Source of the DNA: Lachnospiraceae bacterium
GTDB lineage: Bacteria > Bacillota > Clostridia > Lachnospirales > Lachnospiraceae
DNA: 64,000 nt
NCBI GenBank assembly: GCA_910574195.1
Contig: CAJTBF010000005.1
Coordinates: 1-64,000, forward strand
Direction: 5' to 3'
Shown here piece by piece: positions 1-6,876 of this stretch. The notes below the pieces were generated by a model, which made no database searches, was not told where the DNA came from, and saw only the letters and a list, made by a program, of their open reading frames with translations. How positions within the stretch are numbered: position 1 is the stretch's first letter; every line of letters begins with the position of its first letter. The translations under genes and the position numbers were made by a program.

Positions 1-175
1 CAAAAAATGTACTTTTTGATCAAGGGCGCGAAGCGCCGCATTTTTTGACTGGTTTGTCAAGTGTTTTTGAGAAAAAAGTGGGTGATTTTTGAAAAATAGG
101 TTCTGAAAGCCCCATGAAATAAGGGCTGAAGATTCCGAGAAGTTATCAATTTATGTATAGGAGGCAACAGAAGCT
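1..175. other. Leader of the mobilization operon, no gene
   Basis: This stretch has no convincing gene. A short GC-rich hairpin (GGCGC, loop GAA, GCGCC at 25-37) is followed by a T-run at 41-46, so it could terminate a gene lying to the left of the window. The rest is A/T-rich up to the ribosome binding site AGGAGGC just before the first gene. The nick site (oriT) of a MOBP element often lies near mobC, so it could be here, but I see no sequence I can assign to it. Confidence 0.4.
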
Positions 176-415
176 ATGGCGAAAACAGGGAAGTATTTCA
201 GACTGTCTGAGCAGGCGGTTCAAATGCTGGAGCAGCGTGACAGATTGAAATACCCGCATGAAGTAGATCTTATAGAAGCTGGGATTCTTGCAGCAGACGG
301 CCAAAAACAGAACTCAGAGGAACTGTTGTGTGAGATCCGGCAGGAACTTCGTGAATTGAGACAATTAGTTGTTGATAAAAAATCAGAGGAAGATTATCCC
401 CTTCCAAGACTGTAA
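176..415 (+). CDS. Small ribbon-helix-helix-like mobilization accessory protein
   Basis: This is a 79-residue protein with a good AGGAGG ribosome site ahead of the ATG. Residues 8-40 (KYFRLSEQAV through EAGILAAD) have the strand-helix-helix look of CopG/Arc-type DNA-binding proteins, and the C-terminal half is a charged helix likely to mediate oligomerization. It ends 28 bases before mobC, so the two genes are probably co-transcribed. Small RHH proteins next to MobC and the relaxase usually help form the relaxosome at oriT or repress the operon. The fold and role are inferred from pattern and context. Confidence 0.5.
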   Translation: MAKTGKYFRLSEQAVQMLEQRDRLKYPHEVDLIEAGILAADGQKQNSEELLCEIRQELRELRQLVVDKKSEEDYPLPRL

Positions 416-443
416 TGATTATATGGGGAGGAGCGGATATGTT

Positions 444-851
444 ATGTCAAAACGCATCATGGTGATCAGGATCAGAGTGAGCGAAGAAGAATACGAAGAG
501 ATTTATCATGAGGCCGAAAGGGATCCGGAAAGCCGATACAGAAATGGAGAAATCAATTTATCTGCATACTTGCGAAAGTGTATTTTTCGCGGGGGTGAGG
601 GCTGGAAGGAAGAAGTTTACAGAAAAGAATTAAGGGACCTGACCTATCAGGTCCGTAAGATAGGGGTGAATATCAACCAGACAGTAAGGCAGCTGAACAG
701 TGGATATCAATCGCAGTATGCGGTAAAGGAATTAATGGAGCTTATGAAAGAAATCGGGAGGCAGTTTGAAAAAACGAAGGAAAGGTTTCAGCAAATAGAC
801 GGCGGAAATAACACGCCGTCTATTTGTTGTCCTGATAGACAGGAGTATTAA
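444..851 (+). CDS. mobC: MobC-like relaxosome protein
   Basis: The protein is 135 residues long from the ATG at 444. I chose this start over upstream in-frame codons because GGGGAGGAG lies about 10 bases before it. The centre carries the MobC signature VRKIGVNINQTVRQLNSG (compare the family pattern of IGxNxNQxxRxxN), and the N-terminal part (MVIRIRVSEEEYEEI) looks like an RHH strand and helix. MobC proteins bind near oriT and help the relaxase melt and nick DNA. The 3' end contains a strong hairpin (794-824) and overlaps the opposite-strand toxin gene by four bases. Confidence 0.8.
   Translation: MSKRIMVIRIRVSEEEYEEIYHEAERDPESRYRNGEINLSAYLRKCIFRGGEGWKEEVYRKELRDLTYQVRKIGVNINQTVRQLNSGYQSQYAVKELMELMKEIGRQFEKTKERFQQIDGGNNTPSICCPDRQEY
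794..830. terminator. Hairpin at the mobC/toxin convergent ends
   Basis: An 11-bp perfect stem (AATAGACGGCG at 794-804 with CGCCGTCTATT at 814-824) with a 9-base loop lies at the 3' end of mobC. A T-rich run follows it on the plus strand. It sits where mobC and the minus-strand toxin gene converge, so it may terminate transcription from one or both sides. Confidence 0.55.
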
Positions 852-1300
852 TCATCATTGGGAAATAACAAAGAAAGAAGAAAATCAATGTCTGTTGAAT
901 AGGAAGGCCGAATTCCTTTTGCGTATGTATCCAGATAAGTTTGGCATTCGGTAATGATGGTTCTTTTATTTTTATCGATGATATTCTGAATAAGTGTAGC
1001 AAATTCATTTCCTTCTGTACGGTATCTGATCAGATATTCCTTTGTGACAGGAAACATTTTTATATAATGCAGACCATGTCTGTTTCTGGGACGTGTGGTC
1101 GGACGCGGTGGAAGGGCAAAGTATTGATCCTTGGGTGCTGCAGCTGGAATATTGGAACGAATCGGGACTGCAAAATCATATCTTTTCTCTTTGTATTTTA
1201 GCCGGATCACAAGTACATAAGGGCGTTTCGCCTTTTTTAATACTTCCGGATCTTTTTCGTATTTATCAAGAAGTGATGGGTGTACCGAAACAAGCTTCAT
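848..1300 (-). CDS. Probable type III toxin-antitoxin endoribonuclease (ToxN/AbiQ/CptN-like)
   Basis: This 150-residue protein resembles the ToxN/AbiQ/CptN superfamily in size and layout: an N-terminal strand segment (RPYVLVIRLKYKEKRYDFAVPIRS), a central basic segment, then HYIKMFPVTKEYLIRY and two C-terminal helices. Toxins of this family are endoribonucleases held in check by direct binding to a small repeated RNA. The gene context is the stronger evidence. Immediately upstream on the same strand are a near-consensus promoter, about 110 bases of non-coding sequence with repeated motifs, a perfect terminator hairpin, and then GGAGGT eight bases before the ATG. The gene lies antisense to the mobilization operon and converges on mobC. 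I cannot confirm family membership without a profile search, and the cptIN or tenpIN subfamilies are equally possible. Confidence 0.62.
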   Translation of the reverse strand: MKLVSVHPSLLDKYEKDPEVLKKAKRPYVLVIRLKYKEKRYDFAVPIRSNIPAAAPKDQYFALPPRPTTRPRNRHGLHYIKMFPVTKEYLIRYRTEGNEFATLIQNIIDKNKRTIITECQTYLDTYAKGIRPSYSTDIDFLLSLLFPNDD

Positions 1301-1314
1301 ATAAAATAACCTCC

Positions 1315-1342
1315 AAAAAAGGGCCTGCCAAAAAGCAGGCCC
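1315..1342 (-). terminator. Terminator between antitoxin RNA and toxin gene
   Basis: A perfect 8-bp GC-rich stem (GGGCCTGC/GCAGGCCC) with a 6-base loop is followed on the minus strand by six T residues at 1320-1315. The toxin's ribosome site GGAGGT comes next. This is the usual position of the leaky terminator that sets the ratio of RNA antitoxin to toxin mRNA in type III loci. Confidence 0.85.
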
Positions 1343-1456
1343 TATACAAGTAAGTGATATTCTACGCCTGAAAGCACCCCGTCACTTACGGAAGTGAAAC
1401 ATACACGTTCATGATATTCTTACCGTCATGACCGATGAGCACTTCTGCTCACTTAC
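1321..1456 (-). ncRNA. Candidate type III antitoxin RNA
   Basis: On the minus strand, transcription from the promoter at 1457-1485 would produce a roughly 115-130 base RNA ending at the hairpin 1321-1342. Within it, GTAAGTGA occurs twice (starting at 1456 and 1389, read leftward) and AGAATATCA twice (1420-1412 and 1363-1355), so there are two imperfect units of about 57-67 bases. GTAAGTGA can also pair with TCACTTAC at 1357-1350, closing the whole RNA. Type III antitoxins are tandem-repeat RNAs processed by their toxin into pseudoknots. Repeat identity here is looser than in toxI. Confidence 0.55.
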
Positions 1457-1485
1457 ATTATATGCAAGGTGTTAAAAAATATCAA
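1457..1485 (-). promoter_or_regulatory. Sigma-A type promoter of the antitoxin-toxin locus
   Basis: Read on the minus strand, TTGATA (1485-1480) and TATAAT (1462-1457) are separated by exactly 17 bases. This is a strong housekeeping promoter pointed at the candidate antitoxin RNA. Confidence 0.8.
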
Positions 1486-1521
1486 CAGAGATTTTATTTG
1501 TTTTGAAGGAGGTGGAGAATC

Positions 1522-2808
1522 ATGGCGATCACGAAACTTCTGCATATCAAGGCGAAGTCAAACCTGTTTGCAGCCATTGCCTATGTTATGAATCCGGAAA
1601 AAACAGAGAATGGAGTGTTTGTTGGTGGAAATTCCGGCAATGAACCGCAGGAAGTTTATCACATCATGAAACAGACAAAAACAGATTGGGAAAAGCCGGA
1701 AGGACGGCAGGGGTATCATTTTATTCTAAGCTGGAAACCGGGGGAAACGGATGCTCAGACCGCCTATAGGATGATAAAGGAGTTTTGTGAGGAATATCTG
1801 GGAGACGGGTATGATTATGTATTTGCTGTGCACAATGACAGGGATCATATGCATGGACACGTTGTATTTAATTCCGTAAACAGGGTCACCGGCTATAAAT
1901 ACCGGTATGAAAAAGGCGACTGGGAAAAGAAAATCCAACCGGTGACAGACCGGATCTGTGAGCGGTATTACCTTTCTCACCTTGAGTATGAGCAGGAAGA
2001 ACCGGTGGGAATATCTTATGCTGAATGGAATCAGGGCGAGAAAGTGACGTGGAAAAAGATTATCCGCGCGGATATTGATTACGCAATCTCGCAGGCTTCT
2101 AATTACGGAGAATTTCTGCAGAATCTGAGAAAAATGGGCTATGAGATTAAAATTGGTATTTCGCATATGAAAGGGGAAGCGGGCGAAATGCTGTCGCTGA
2201 AATCACCGGGACAGAACCGTGCATGGAGGACAAAAAAGCATACACTGGGAGACATGTACACACTGGAGGCAATCAAAGAACGGATACGAAAGACATCACA
2301 GAACCTGCATCCGAATTATATCAGACCGCCGCGGATGCAAAAATGCCGCGGTCACGGATTACTTATAAGAAAAAGCAGTCTGTCAAAGTTTCAGTTTCTG
2401 TTTGTAAGAAAAATCTATCAGGTTTCTGTTCTCTATATGCGGAAAAATCCTTATGCAGTGAAAGCTGGACAGGTAAGAAAGAATTGGATCCGGATTGAGC
2501 AACTGCGGCGCGACTGCGCTTATCTGATCCGTGAAAATATTCGGAGCAGGGATGAACTGAATGAGCGAGAAACACAGTTAAGAGAGCTTTTTTCAAGCTA
2601 TAGAAGAAACTGTGAATTATCAAAAAAACTTCCGCTTGGTGCAGCGGAGGGAGACTTAACTGAACAGTGGGAACGTATCCGGCAGGAAAAGCGGATTATC
2701 CGTCATATCCGGAAGATGGATCAAGAATGGCAAAAGGACAGGGAGAATCTGAAAAAAATCCGGCAACTGGGTTTGGAAGTCGAGGAATCTGTTGGGATAC
2801 AGAAATGA
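1522..2808 (+). CDS. MOBP-type relaxase (Relaxase/MobA-VirD2 family)
   Basis: This 428-residue DNA relaxase nicks oriT and stays covalently bound to the transferred strand. The N-terminal domain shows Tyr21 (AIAYVMNPEKT) as the likely nicking residue. The metal-binding histidine motif HNDRDHMHGHVVFN has His104, His109, His111 and His113. The C-terminal part from about residue 280 is basic and helical, as is usual for accessory or coupling contacts. AAGGAGGTGG precedes the ATG. It is the first gene of a tight operon running to the coupling protein at 9.1 kb. At 428 residues it is somewhat short but within the range for Firmicute mobile elements. Confidence 0.9.
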   Translation: MAITKLLHIKAKSNLFAAIAYVMNPEKTENGVFVGGNSGNEPQEVYHIMKQTKTDWEKPEGRQGYHFILSWKPGETDAQTAYRMIKEFCEEYLGDGYDYVFAVHNDRDHMHGHVVFNSVNRVTGYKYRYEKGDWEKKIQPVTDRICERYYLSHLEYEQEEPVGISYAEWNQGEKVTWKKIIRADIDYAISQASNYGEFLQNLRKMGYEIKIGISHMKGEAGEMLSLKSPGQNRAWRTKKHTLGDMYTLEAIKERIRKTSQNLHPNYIRPPRMQKCRGHGLLIRKSSLSKFQFLFVRKIYQVSVLYMRKNPYAVKAGQVRKNWIRIEQLRRDCAYLIRENIRSRDELNERETQLRELFSSYRRNCELSKKLPLGAAEGDLTEQWERIRQEKRIIRHIRKMDQEWQKDRENLKKIRQLGLEVEESVGIQK

Positions 2809-2832
2809 TATCGATAGGGAAGGAGTGAAGGA

Positions 2833-3600
2833 GTGGATTTGAGTCAGGAAGAACGTGTAATGCAACATCAGATCGCCATTGCAGAAGCGATGAAGGTAAA
2901 ACCGGAGATCCTGCAGATTTTGCAGAAGGTTGGCAAGTGGGAGATCCGGGAATGGCTATATATATGCGCGGTGGACGGAATGGATTATGAACAGATCAGA
3001 CAGCTTGCAGAGAAATCCGTAACTGTAGCAGATATCAGGGAAATAAGGAGAAAAAGACTTACGGATAATCAGCTGGTAACTGGTCTGCACGCATTGGAAG
3101 AAGAGGTAAGGACCGCGTGTCAGGAAAATAAAAGTGTGCGCGCAGTGATTGAAAAAAAGCTTATTCAGGAAAGAGAAAAACAGGAGAAAGAGTATGAACA
3201 AAAACTTGAAGCACAGGAACATCTGATGTCCGAACAGCGGAAAACTATTTTAGACATGAAGAAACAGCTGCAGGAAGCCAGGAAAGAACTGGTTTCATTA
3301 AGGGATAAGACCGATGGGGAATTAAAGGAAACAGAAAGTGCAGGAACTGAAGGTACATTCAATCCGAAATCCGAAAAACAAGGAATCCGGAATTTTTTTG
3401 CCCGAAAAAAAAGAAAGGGTGAGATTAAAAAATTTATTGAAAGCTATCTGCAGGGAGATCAGCTGTCAGAGGAGCAGAAGGAATATCTTCTATCGTGTTT
3501 TGAAGCAGGCGAAAGCGTATCCGAAATGGAGAAGTATGCGGTCCCCGGACTATCGGTTGCTCAGATGGAACGGATCCGTAAACTAAAGGGAAGGAGGTGA
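2833..3600 (+). CDS. Coiled-coil protein of the mobilization operon, unknown function
   Basis: The protein is 255 residues and starts at GTG 2833 with AAGGAG about eight bases upstream; no in-frame ATG is nearby. Residues 100-165 are a long charged heptad-like helix (EKKLIQEREKQEKEYEQKLE). The last 65 residues (FIESYLQGDQLSEEQKEYLLSCFEAGESVSEMEKYA) look like a small helical domain. A similar short helical repeat (DEQLDEIILGLEEGLSENEVKSYF) ends the VirD4 protein, which hints at a shared interaction module. I do not recognise a named family. Its position suggests a role in the relaxosome or in coupling. Confidence 0.7.
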   Translation: MDLSQEERVMQHQIAIAEAMKVKPEILQILQKVGKWEIREWLYICAVDGMDYEQIRQLAEKSVTVADIREIRRKRLTDNQLVTGLHALEEEVRTACQENKSVRAVIEKKLIQEREKQEKEYEQKLEAQEHLMSEQRKTILDMKKQLQEARKELVSLRDKTDGELKETESAGTEGTFNPKSEKQGIRNFFARKKRKGEIKKFIESYLQGDQLSEEQKEYLLSCFEAGESVSEMEKYAVPGLSVAQMERIRKLKGRR

Positions 3601-3604
3601 GCAG

Positions 3605-4153
3605 ATGCATTTAGTACAGGCAGAAATGCATTTGTTATCCAAGGAAAGGACCAATGTGTGGGCATATGGGCTTGTGACGATTGACCGGGTCGTTCGATTT
3701 TCTATACAGGTAAAAAACATCAGGAGGCAAACGGGTGATGAGACCTACATTTTCGCCTATCCGCGAAGACAGTTCAGGGGGAAATGGGAAAATGTTGTCG
3801 TACCTGACTCGGAACTCGAGGAGCAGATAAAAAAGACTGTAATGGCTGAGATTCAGGAAGAGATCAGTAAGGATCTTTATCCGATTCCAATGGAGGTCAT
3901 CAGCCTTACCAGACTTGAGAAAACGGAAACAGGAATTCATTCGATTCTTGCCATTGCGACTGTACAGATATGCGGCTTGCAGATCAAAGGGATTACAGTG
4001 ATGCGTGGAAAGCAGGGACTGTTTTGCAATATGCCCCGGTATAACAAGGGGGATTCCGGAAATTACAGGGATCTGGTCTATGGCATGACAAAAGCAGTGC
4101 GTGATCAGATCAACCAGAAGGTTTTGGAATACTATCAGGGAGGAAATGGATGA
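3605..4153 (+). CDS. Tandem SpoVG-like protein
   Basis: The protein has 182 residues. The second half (about 97-176: MEVISLTRLEKTETGIHSIL, then VQICGLQIKGITVMRGKQGLF, then MPRYNKGDSGNYRDLVYGMT) fits SpoVG closely, including the GLFxxMP motif and the D at the YRD position. The first half (about 15-80, AYGLVTIDRVVRFSIQVKNI, then FAYPRRQF) looks like a divergent second copy. SpoVG proteins bind nucleic acid and regulate transcription or RNA. Here it may regulate element genes or bind transfer DNA; that is inference. It ends in an ATGA overlap with a tiny reading frame. Confidence 0.7.
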   Translation: MHLVQAEMHLLSKERTNVWAYGLVTIDRVVRFSIQVKNIRRQTGDETYIFAYPRRQFRGKWENVVVPDSELEEQIKKTVMAEIQEEISKDLYPIPMEVISLTRLEKTETGIHSILAIATVQICGLQIKGITVMRGKQGLFCNMPRYNKGDSGNYRDLVYGMTKAVRDQINQKVLEYYQGGNG

Positions 4154-4230
4154 AAATCATTATATTTATCGATGAGGATACCGTAGATTTGGAGAAATCG
4201 GAGGTTGCTGATGAAGACGAAAGAATATAG
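4150..4230 (+). CDS. Tiny translationally coupled reading frame (26 residues)
   Basis: ATG 4150 overlaps the TGA of the SpoVG-like gene (ATGA) and the frame reads MKIIIFIDEDTVDLEKSEVA before stopping at 4228-4230, inside the start of the next gene. The acidic composition and coupling are typical of small genes in such operons, and this may be the stub of a longer one. Its main effect could simply be to couple translation to the ArdC-like gene. Evidence is weak. Confidence 0.3.
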   Translation: MKIIIFIDEDTVDLEKSEVADEDERI

Positions 4231-5578
4231 GGAACAGCTTGCAGAGACCTTTCTGACTATCCTGTCGGAAAAACAGCTGGACTGGAAAAAAGACTGGAGC
4301 AGCACAGCAATGCAGAGACCGGTTAATATTAAAAGCGGGAAATGTTATAAAGGGATTAACTGGTTTTATCTGACGCTTGTGGCATTCACGCAGGGGTATC
4401 AGGATTATAGATGGGGCACATGGAATCAGATTCAGGAAAAGGGGTGGTACCTTAAAGACGCCAAAGGAAAGGGGGTTAAGGTGGAATACTGGTATCCTTT
4501 TGACCGGGAGCAGAAGAAAGTAATCAGCTGGGAGACATTCCGTTCTTATGGGGAAGAATTCGGGGATCGGTTCTTATTACGTGCCAATTATTATACTGTT
4601 TTTAATGCGGAGCATATCGTAGGGATTGAACCTCTTCCGCAGCAGGAATCATGGGAAATACATCCGGATCGATTGATTGGAACACTTTCCCGCAATATGG
4701 AAGTAAAAATACTGCATGACGGTGGAAACCATGCGTTTTACAGTCCCCGGGAAGACCGGATCCATTTACCGAAACCAGAAACTTTTTTTACAGATTACGG
4801 TTATGCATCGACTGCGCTGCATGAACTGACACATGCAACGGGGGCGGCTCACCGGCTGCACCGGAATTTGGGAGGGAAATTTGGTAGTAAAGATTATGCC
4901 TTTGAGGAGCTGATCGCAGAAATCAGCTCCTGTTTTATGTCTGCAAACCTGCAGATAAAGCAGGATGAGTTTCACATTCAGAATCATAAAGCCTATGTGC
5001 AGGGATGGATTCAGAGTATTAAGGAAGAACCGGAGCTGTTAGTCAAGGCAGTTCAGCAGGCAGAACAGGCGGCTGAATATATGGAGTATAAAGCAGAACT
5101 GATCCCGGAACCTGAGTTTTTAAAAACAATGGCAAGTTCTATGGAAGTATCAGATGCTCAGATATTATCGCCGGAACCGGTTTCAGCACTCAGTCTTCAG
5201 GAAGTGGCATACGAATTAGATAATCAGCTGTATCTTTATATTCAGACCTCGGAAAATGGCTACGATTATACGTTTTACGATCAGGATCTGCGGGAATTGA
5301 ATGGAGGGCGATGGGATAATCCGGATCTGTCAATCCGGGAAGCCGGAAATAAGGTATTGGAATTTCATGAGTTTCAGACAGAAATAGTCAGGGAGCTCTG
5401 TGGGTCGGATTTTATAGAGAAAGCAATAGCTGTCAACCAGATCCGTGATGGGATACAGGAAATAAGGAAGGACACAGAGTTTTTTAAAGAAGCGGGCGGA
5501 ATACCAGAAACAGTACAAAAAGCAAAAATGAGTAATTTAAGACCGGAGCAAAAGACACGAACATTGTTAAACAGGTAG
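4211..5578 (+). CDS. ArdC-like antirestriction protein with zinc-peptidase domain
   Basis: The protein is 455 residues from ATG 4211, preferred over TTG 4205 because GGAGG ends six bases before it. Residues 1-145 match the ArdC N-terminal ssDNA-binding domain (NIKSGKCYKGIN, the W-rich WGTWNQIQEKG, and YYTVFNAEHI). Residues 150-250 form a zincin-like domain with HELTH at 204-208, His214 and a downstream EELIAEISS acidic helix. The C-terminal part (about 335-400, LYLYIQTSENGYDYTFYDQD) is a small domain often seen on mobile-element proteins. ArdC proteins travel with or follow the transferred strand and protect it from restriction. Known family behaviour supports that role; the metal site is seen here but activity is not shown. 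Confidence 0.85.
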   Translation: MKTKEYREQLAETFLTILSEKQLDWKKDWSSTAMQRPVNIKSGKCYKGINWFYLTLVAFTQGYQDYRWGTWNQIQEKGWYLKDAKGKGVKVEYWYPFDREQKKVISWETFRSYGEEFGDRFLLRANYYTVFNAEHIVGIEPLPQQESWEIHPDRLIGTLSRNMEVKILHDGGNHAFYSPREDRIHLPKPETFFTDYGYASTALHELTHATGAAHRLHRNLGGKFGSKDYAFEELIAEISSCFMSANLQIKQDEFHIQNHKAYVQGWIQSIKEEPELLVKAVQQAEQAAEYMEYKAELIPEPEFLKTMASSMEVSDAQILSPEPVSALSLQEVAYELDNQLYLYIQTSENGYDYTFYDQDLRELNGGRWDNPDLSIREAGNKVLEFHEFQTEIVRELCGSDFIEKAIAVNQIRDGIQEIRKDTEFFKEAGGIPETVQKAKMSNLRPEQKTRTLLNR

Positions 5579-5600
5579 ACCAATGGAATAGGAGGAAATT

Positions 5601-6866
5601 ATGGAGCAGAACAGAGAAACAGAAAAGGTGATATTAAGCGTCCAAAAGGCAACGCTTCTGATGGATCCTTTTTTTAAACTTGGAGTGACAGGCACGATCC
5701 TTCTGATCACTTATTTTGCGAGGATGCGGAAAGAGGGAATACTGAATAAAGGGGAGTTCAAAAATTTTCAGCAATTTGTGCGGGCAACGGACGGTAATTT
5801 TACAATTGAAAATTTACCGGCTCCGGAAGGATTTAAAATGGAACAGCTTCAAAAGCTGGGAATACGTGGAACGGTCATGCCGGATTTAAATCCGGATGAC
5901 GGTTTTATACAATTGGCAATTTATGGGGATGACAAAGAAAAGTTTCAGGCGTGGTTTACTCGGTATCTCATGAGCCGGATGCAGGGGGGAAAGCATCAGA
6001 AACAGGATCTGATCAATCTGACTGGCGGGAACACAAGTATTATCAGTGTTCCGTTTGAAAAGAATAAACGACTGATTCAGAGCGATTTTGATAAATTAGG
6101 AATCAATTATGCTGTCCTGCCGGATTTACGGGTTGGAGATGGGGAGATTCAGATCATGGTGGCGAATGCGGATATGCCCAAAGTAGAGCATTGGTATCAG
6201 TTATATCAGGAACAGCAGCTGTCCAGAGGAAAAGATGTGAAGGATCTGAGTCCTGTAAGCATGGAACAGTATGCGAAAACCGCCGAGATGACGGAAGAAC
6301 AGTATGTAGATACAGCCAGTCTGGAACTGAAAAAGAAAATGGAAAAATATGAAGGACGAAAACCCGGTGAAATTGAACAAAGTGTCAGGAAGCGGGAACA
6401 GCGGATACATCTTGCAACGGATGAAGGCTATCAGCGTCTTCATTCGGATCCATCTTATGTGGAAATCACAATTAATCGGGAAACGCTTGTTGAAAAGTCC
6501 ACGTATGCCGGCACATTAGCAAGTGAAAAGTACGGCTTGTTTGCCAGCAGGATTCCCGGAACATGGGGGAAAGGAGAAAAAACGCTGGTATTACCGTCAG
6601 ATCAAGTTTTTAAGCTGGATGATGGGAAAACATATCTGGCATTTTTGAAAAAGGATGAAAGACCATTGATTCTTGGTGCGAATGGAAAACCGATACCACG
6701 GAATAGCCGTGAAAAAGGAATGGAGTTATATAGAAAGCATTATGCTCCGGCTGATAGAAAAGTCAGACATCTGGAACCGCTGGAAAAAGCTGAAAGACGA
6801 GTAAAGAAGCAAACGGGAAAAGCAATGGAGGACCGTTTTCCCGCTAATCCTGTAAAAACAAGGTGA
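5601..6866 (+). CDS. PcfB/DUF3801-like protein of the transfer operon
   Basis: This 421-residue protein directly precedes the VirD4-type coupling protein, the same order as pcfB-pcfC in pCF10-type systems. The N-terminal half contains two related segments (about 48-120 and 135-205), each ending in VMPDLNPDDGFIQLAIYGDD or VLPDLRVGDGEIQIMVANAD. The DUF3801 unit therefore appears duplicated. The C-terminal part (about 290-400) is another compact domain followed by a basic tail. PcfB-type proteins are thought to help the coupling protein receive the relaxosome. A good GGAGG site precedes the ATG. Confidence 0.72.
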   Translation: MEQNRETEKVILSVQKATLLMDPFFKLGVTGTILLITYFARMRKEGILNKGEFKNFQQFVRATDGNFTIENLPAPEGFKMEQLQKLGIRGTVMPDLNPDDGFIQLAIYGDDKEKFQAWFTRYLMSRMQGGKHQKQDLINLTGGNTSIISVPFEKNKRLIQSDFDKLGINYAVLPDLRVGDGEIQIMVANADMPKVEHWYQLYQEQQLSRGKDVKDLSPVSMEQYAKTAEMTEEQYVDTASLELKKKMEKYEGRKPGEIEQSVRKREQRIHLATDEGYQRLHSDPSYVEITINRETLVEKSTYAGTLASEKYGLFASRIPGTWGKGEKTLVLPSDQVFKLDDGKTYLAFLKKDERPLILGANGKPIPRNSREKGMELYRKHYAPADRKVRHLEPLEKAERRVKKQTGKAMEDRFPANPVKTR

Positions 6867-6876
6867 GGTGACAGTG

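Noticed and set aside
820-1353. Plus-strand frames overlapping the toxin gene (941-1201, 1093-1353)
   Set aside because: They are shadows of the minus-strand toxin gene, without ribosome sites or family features, and one would cross the terminator.
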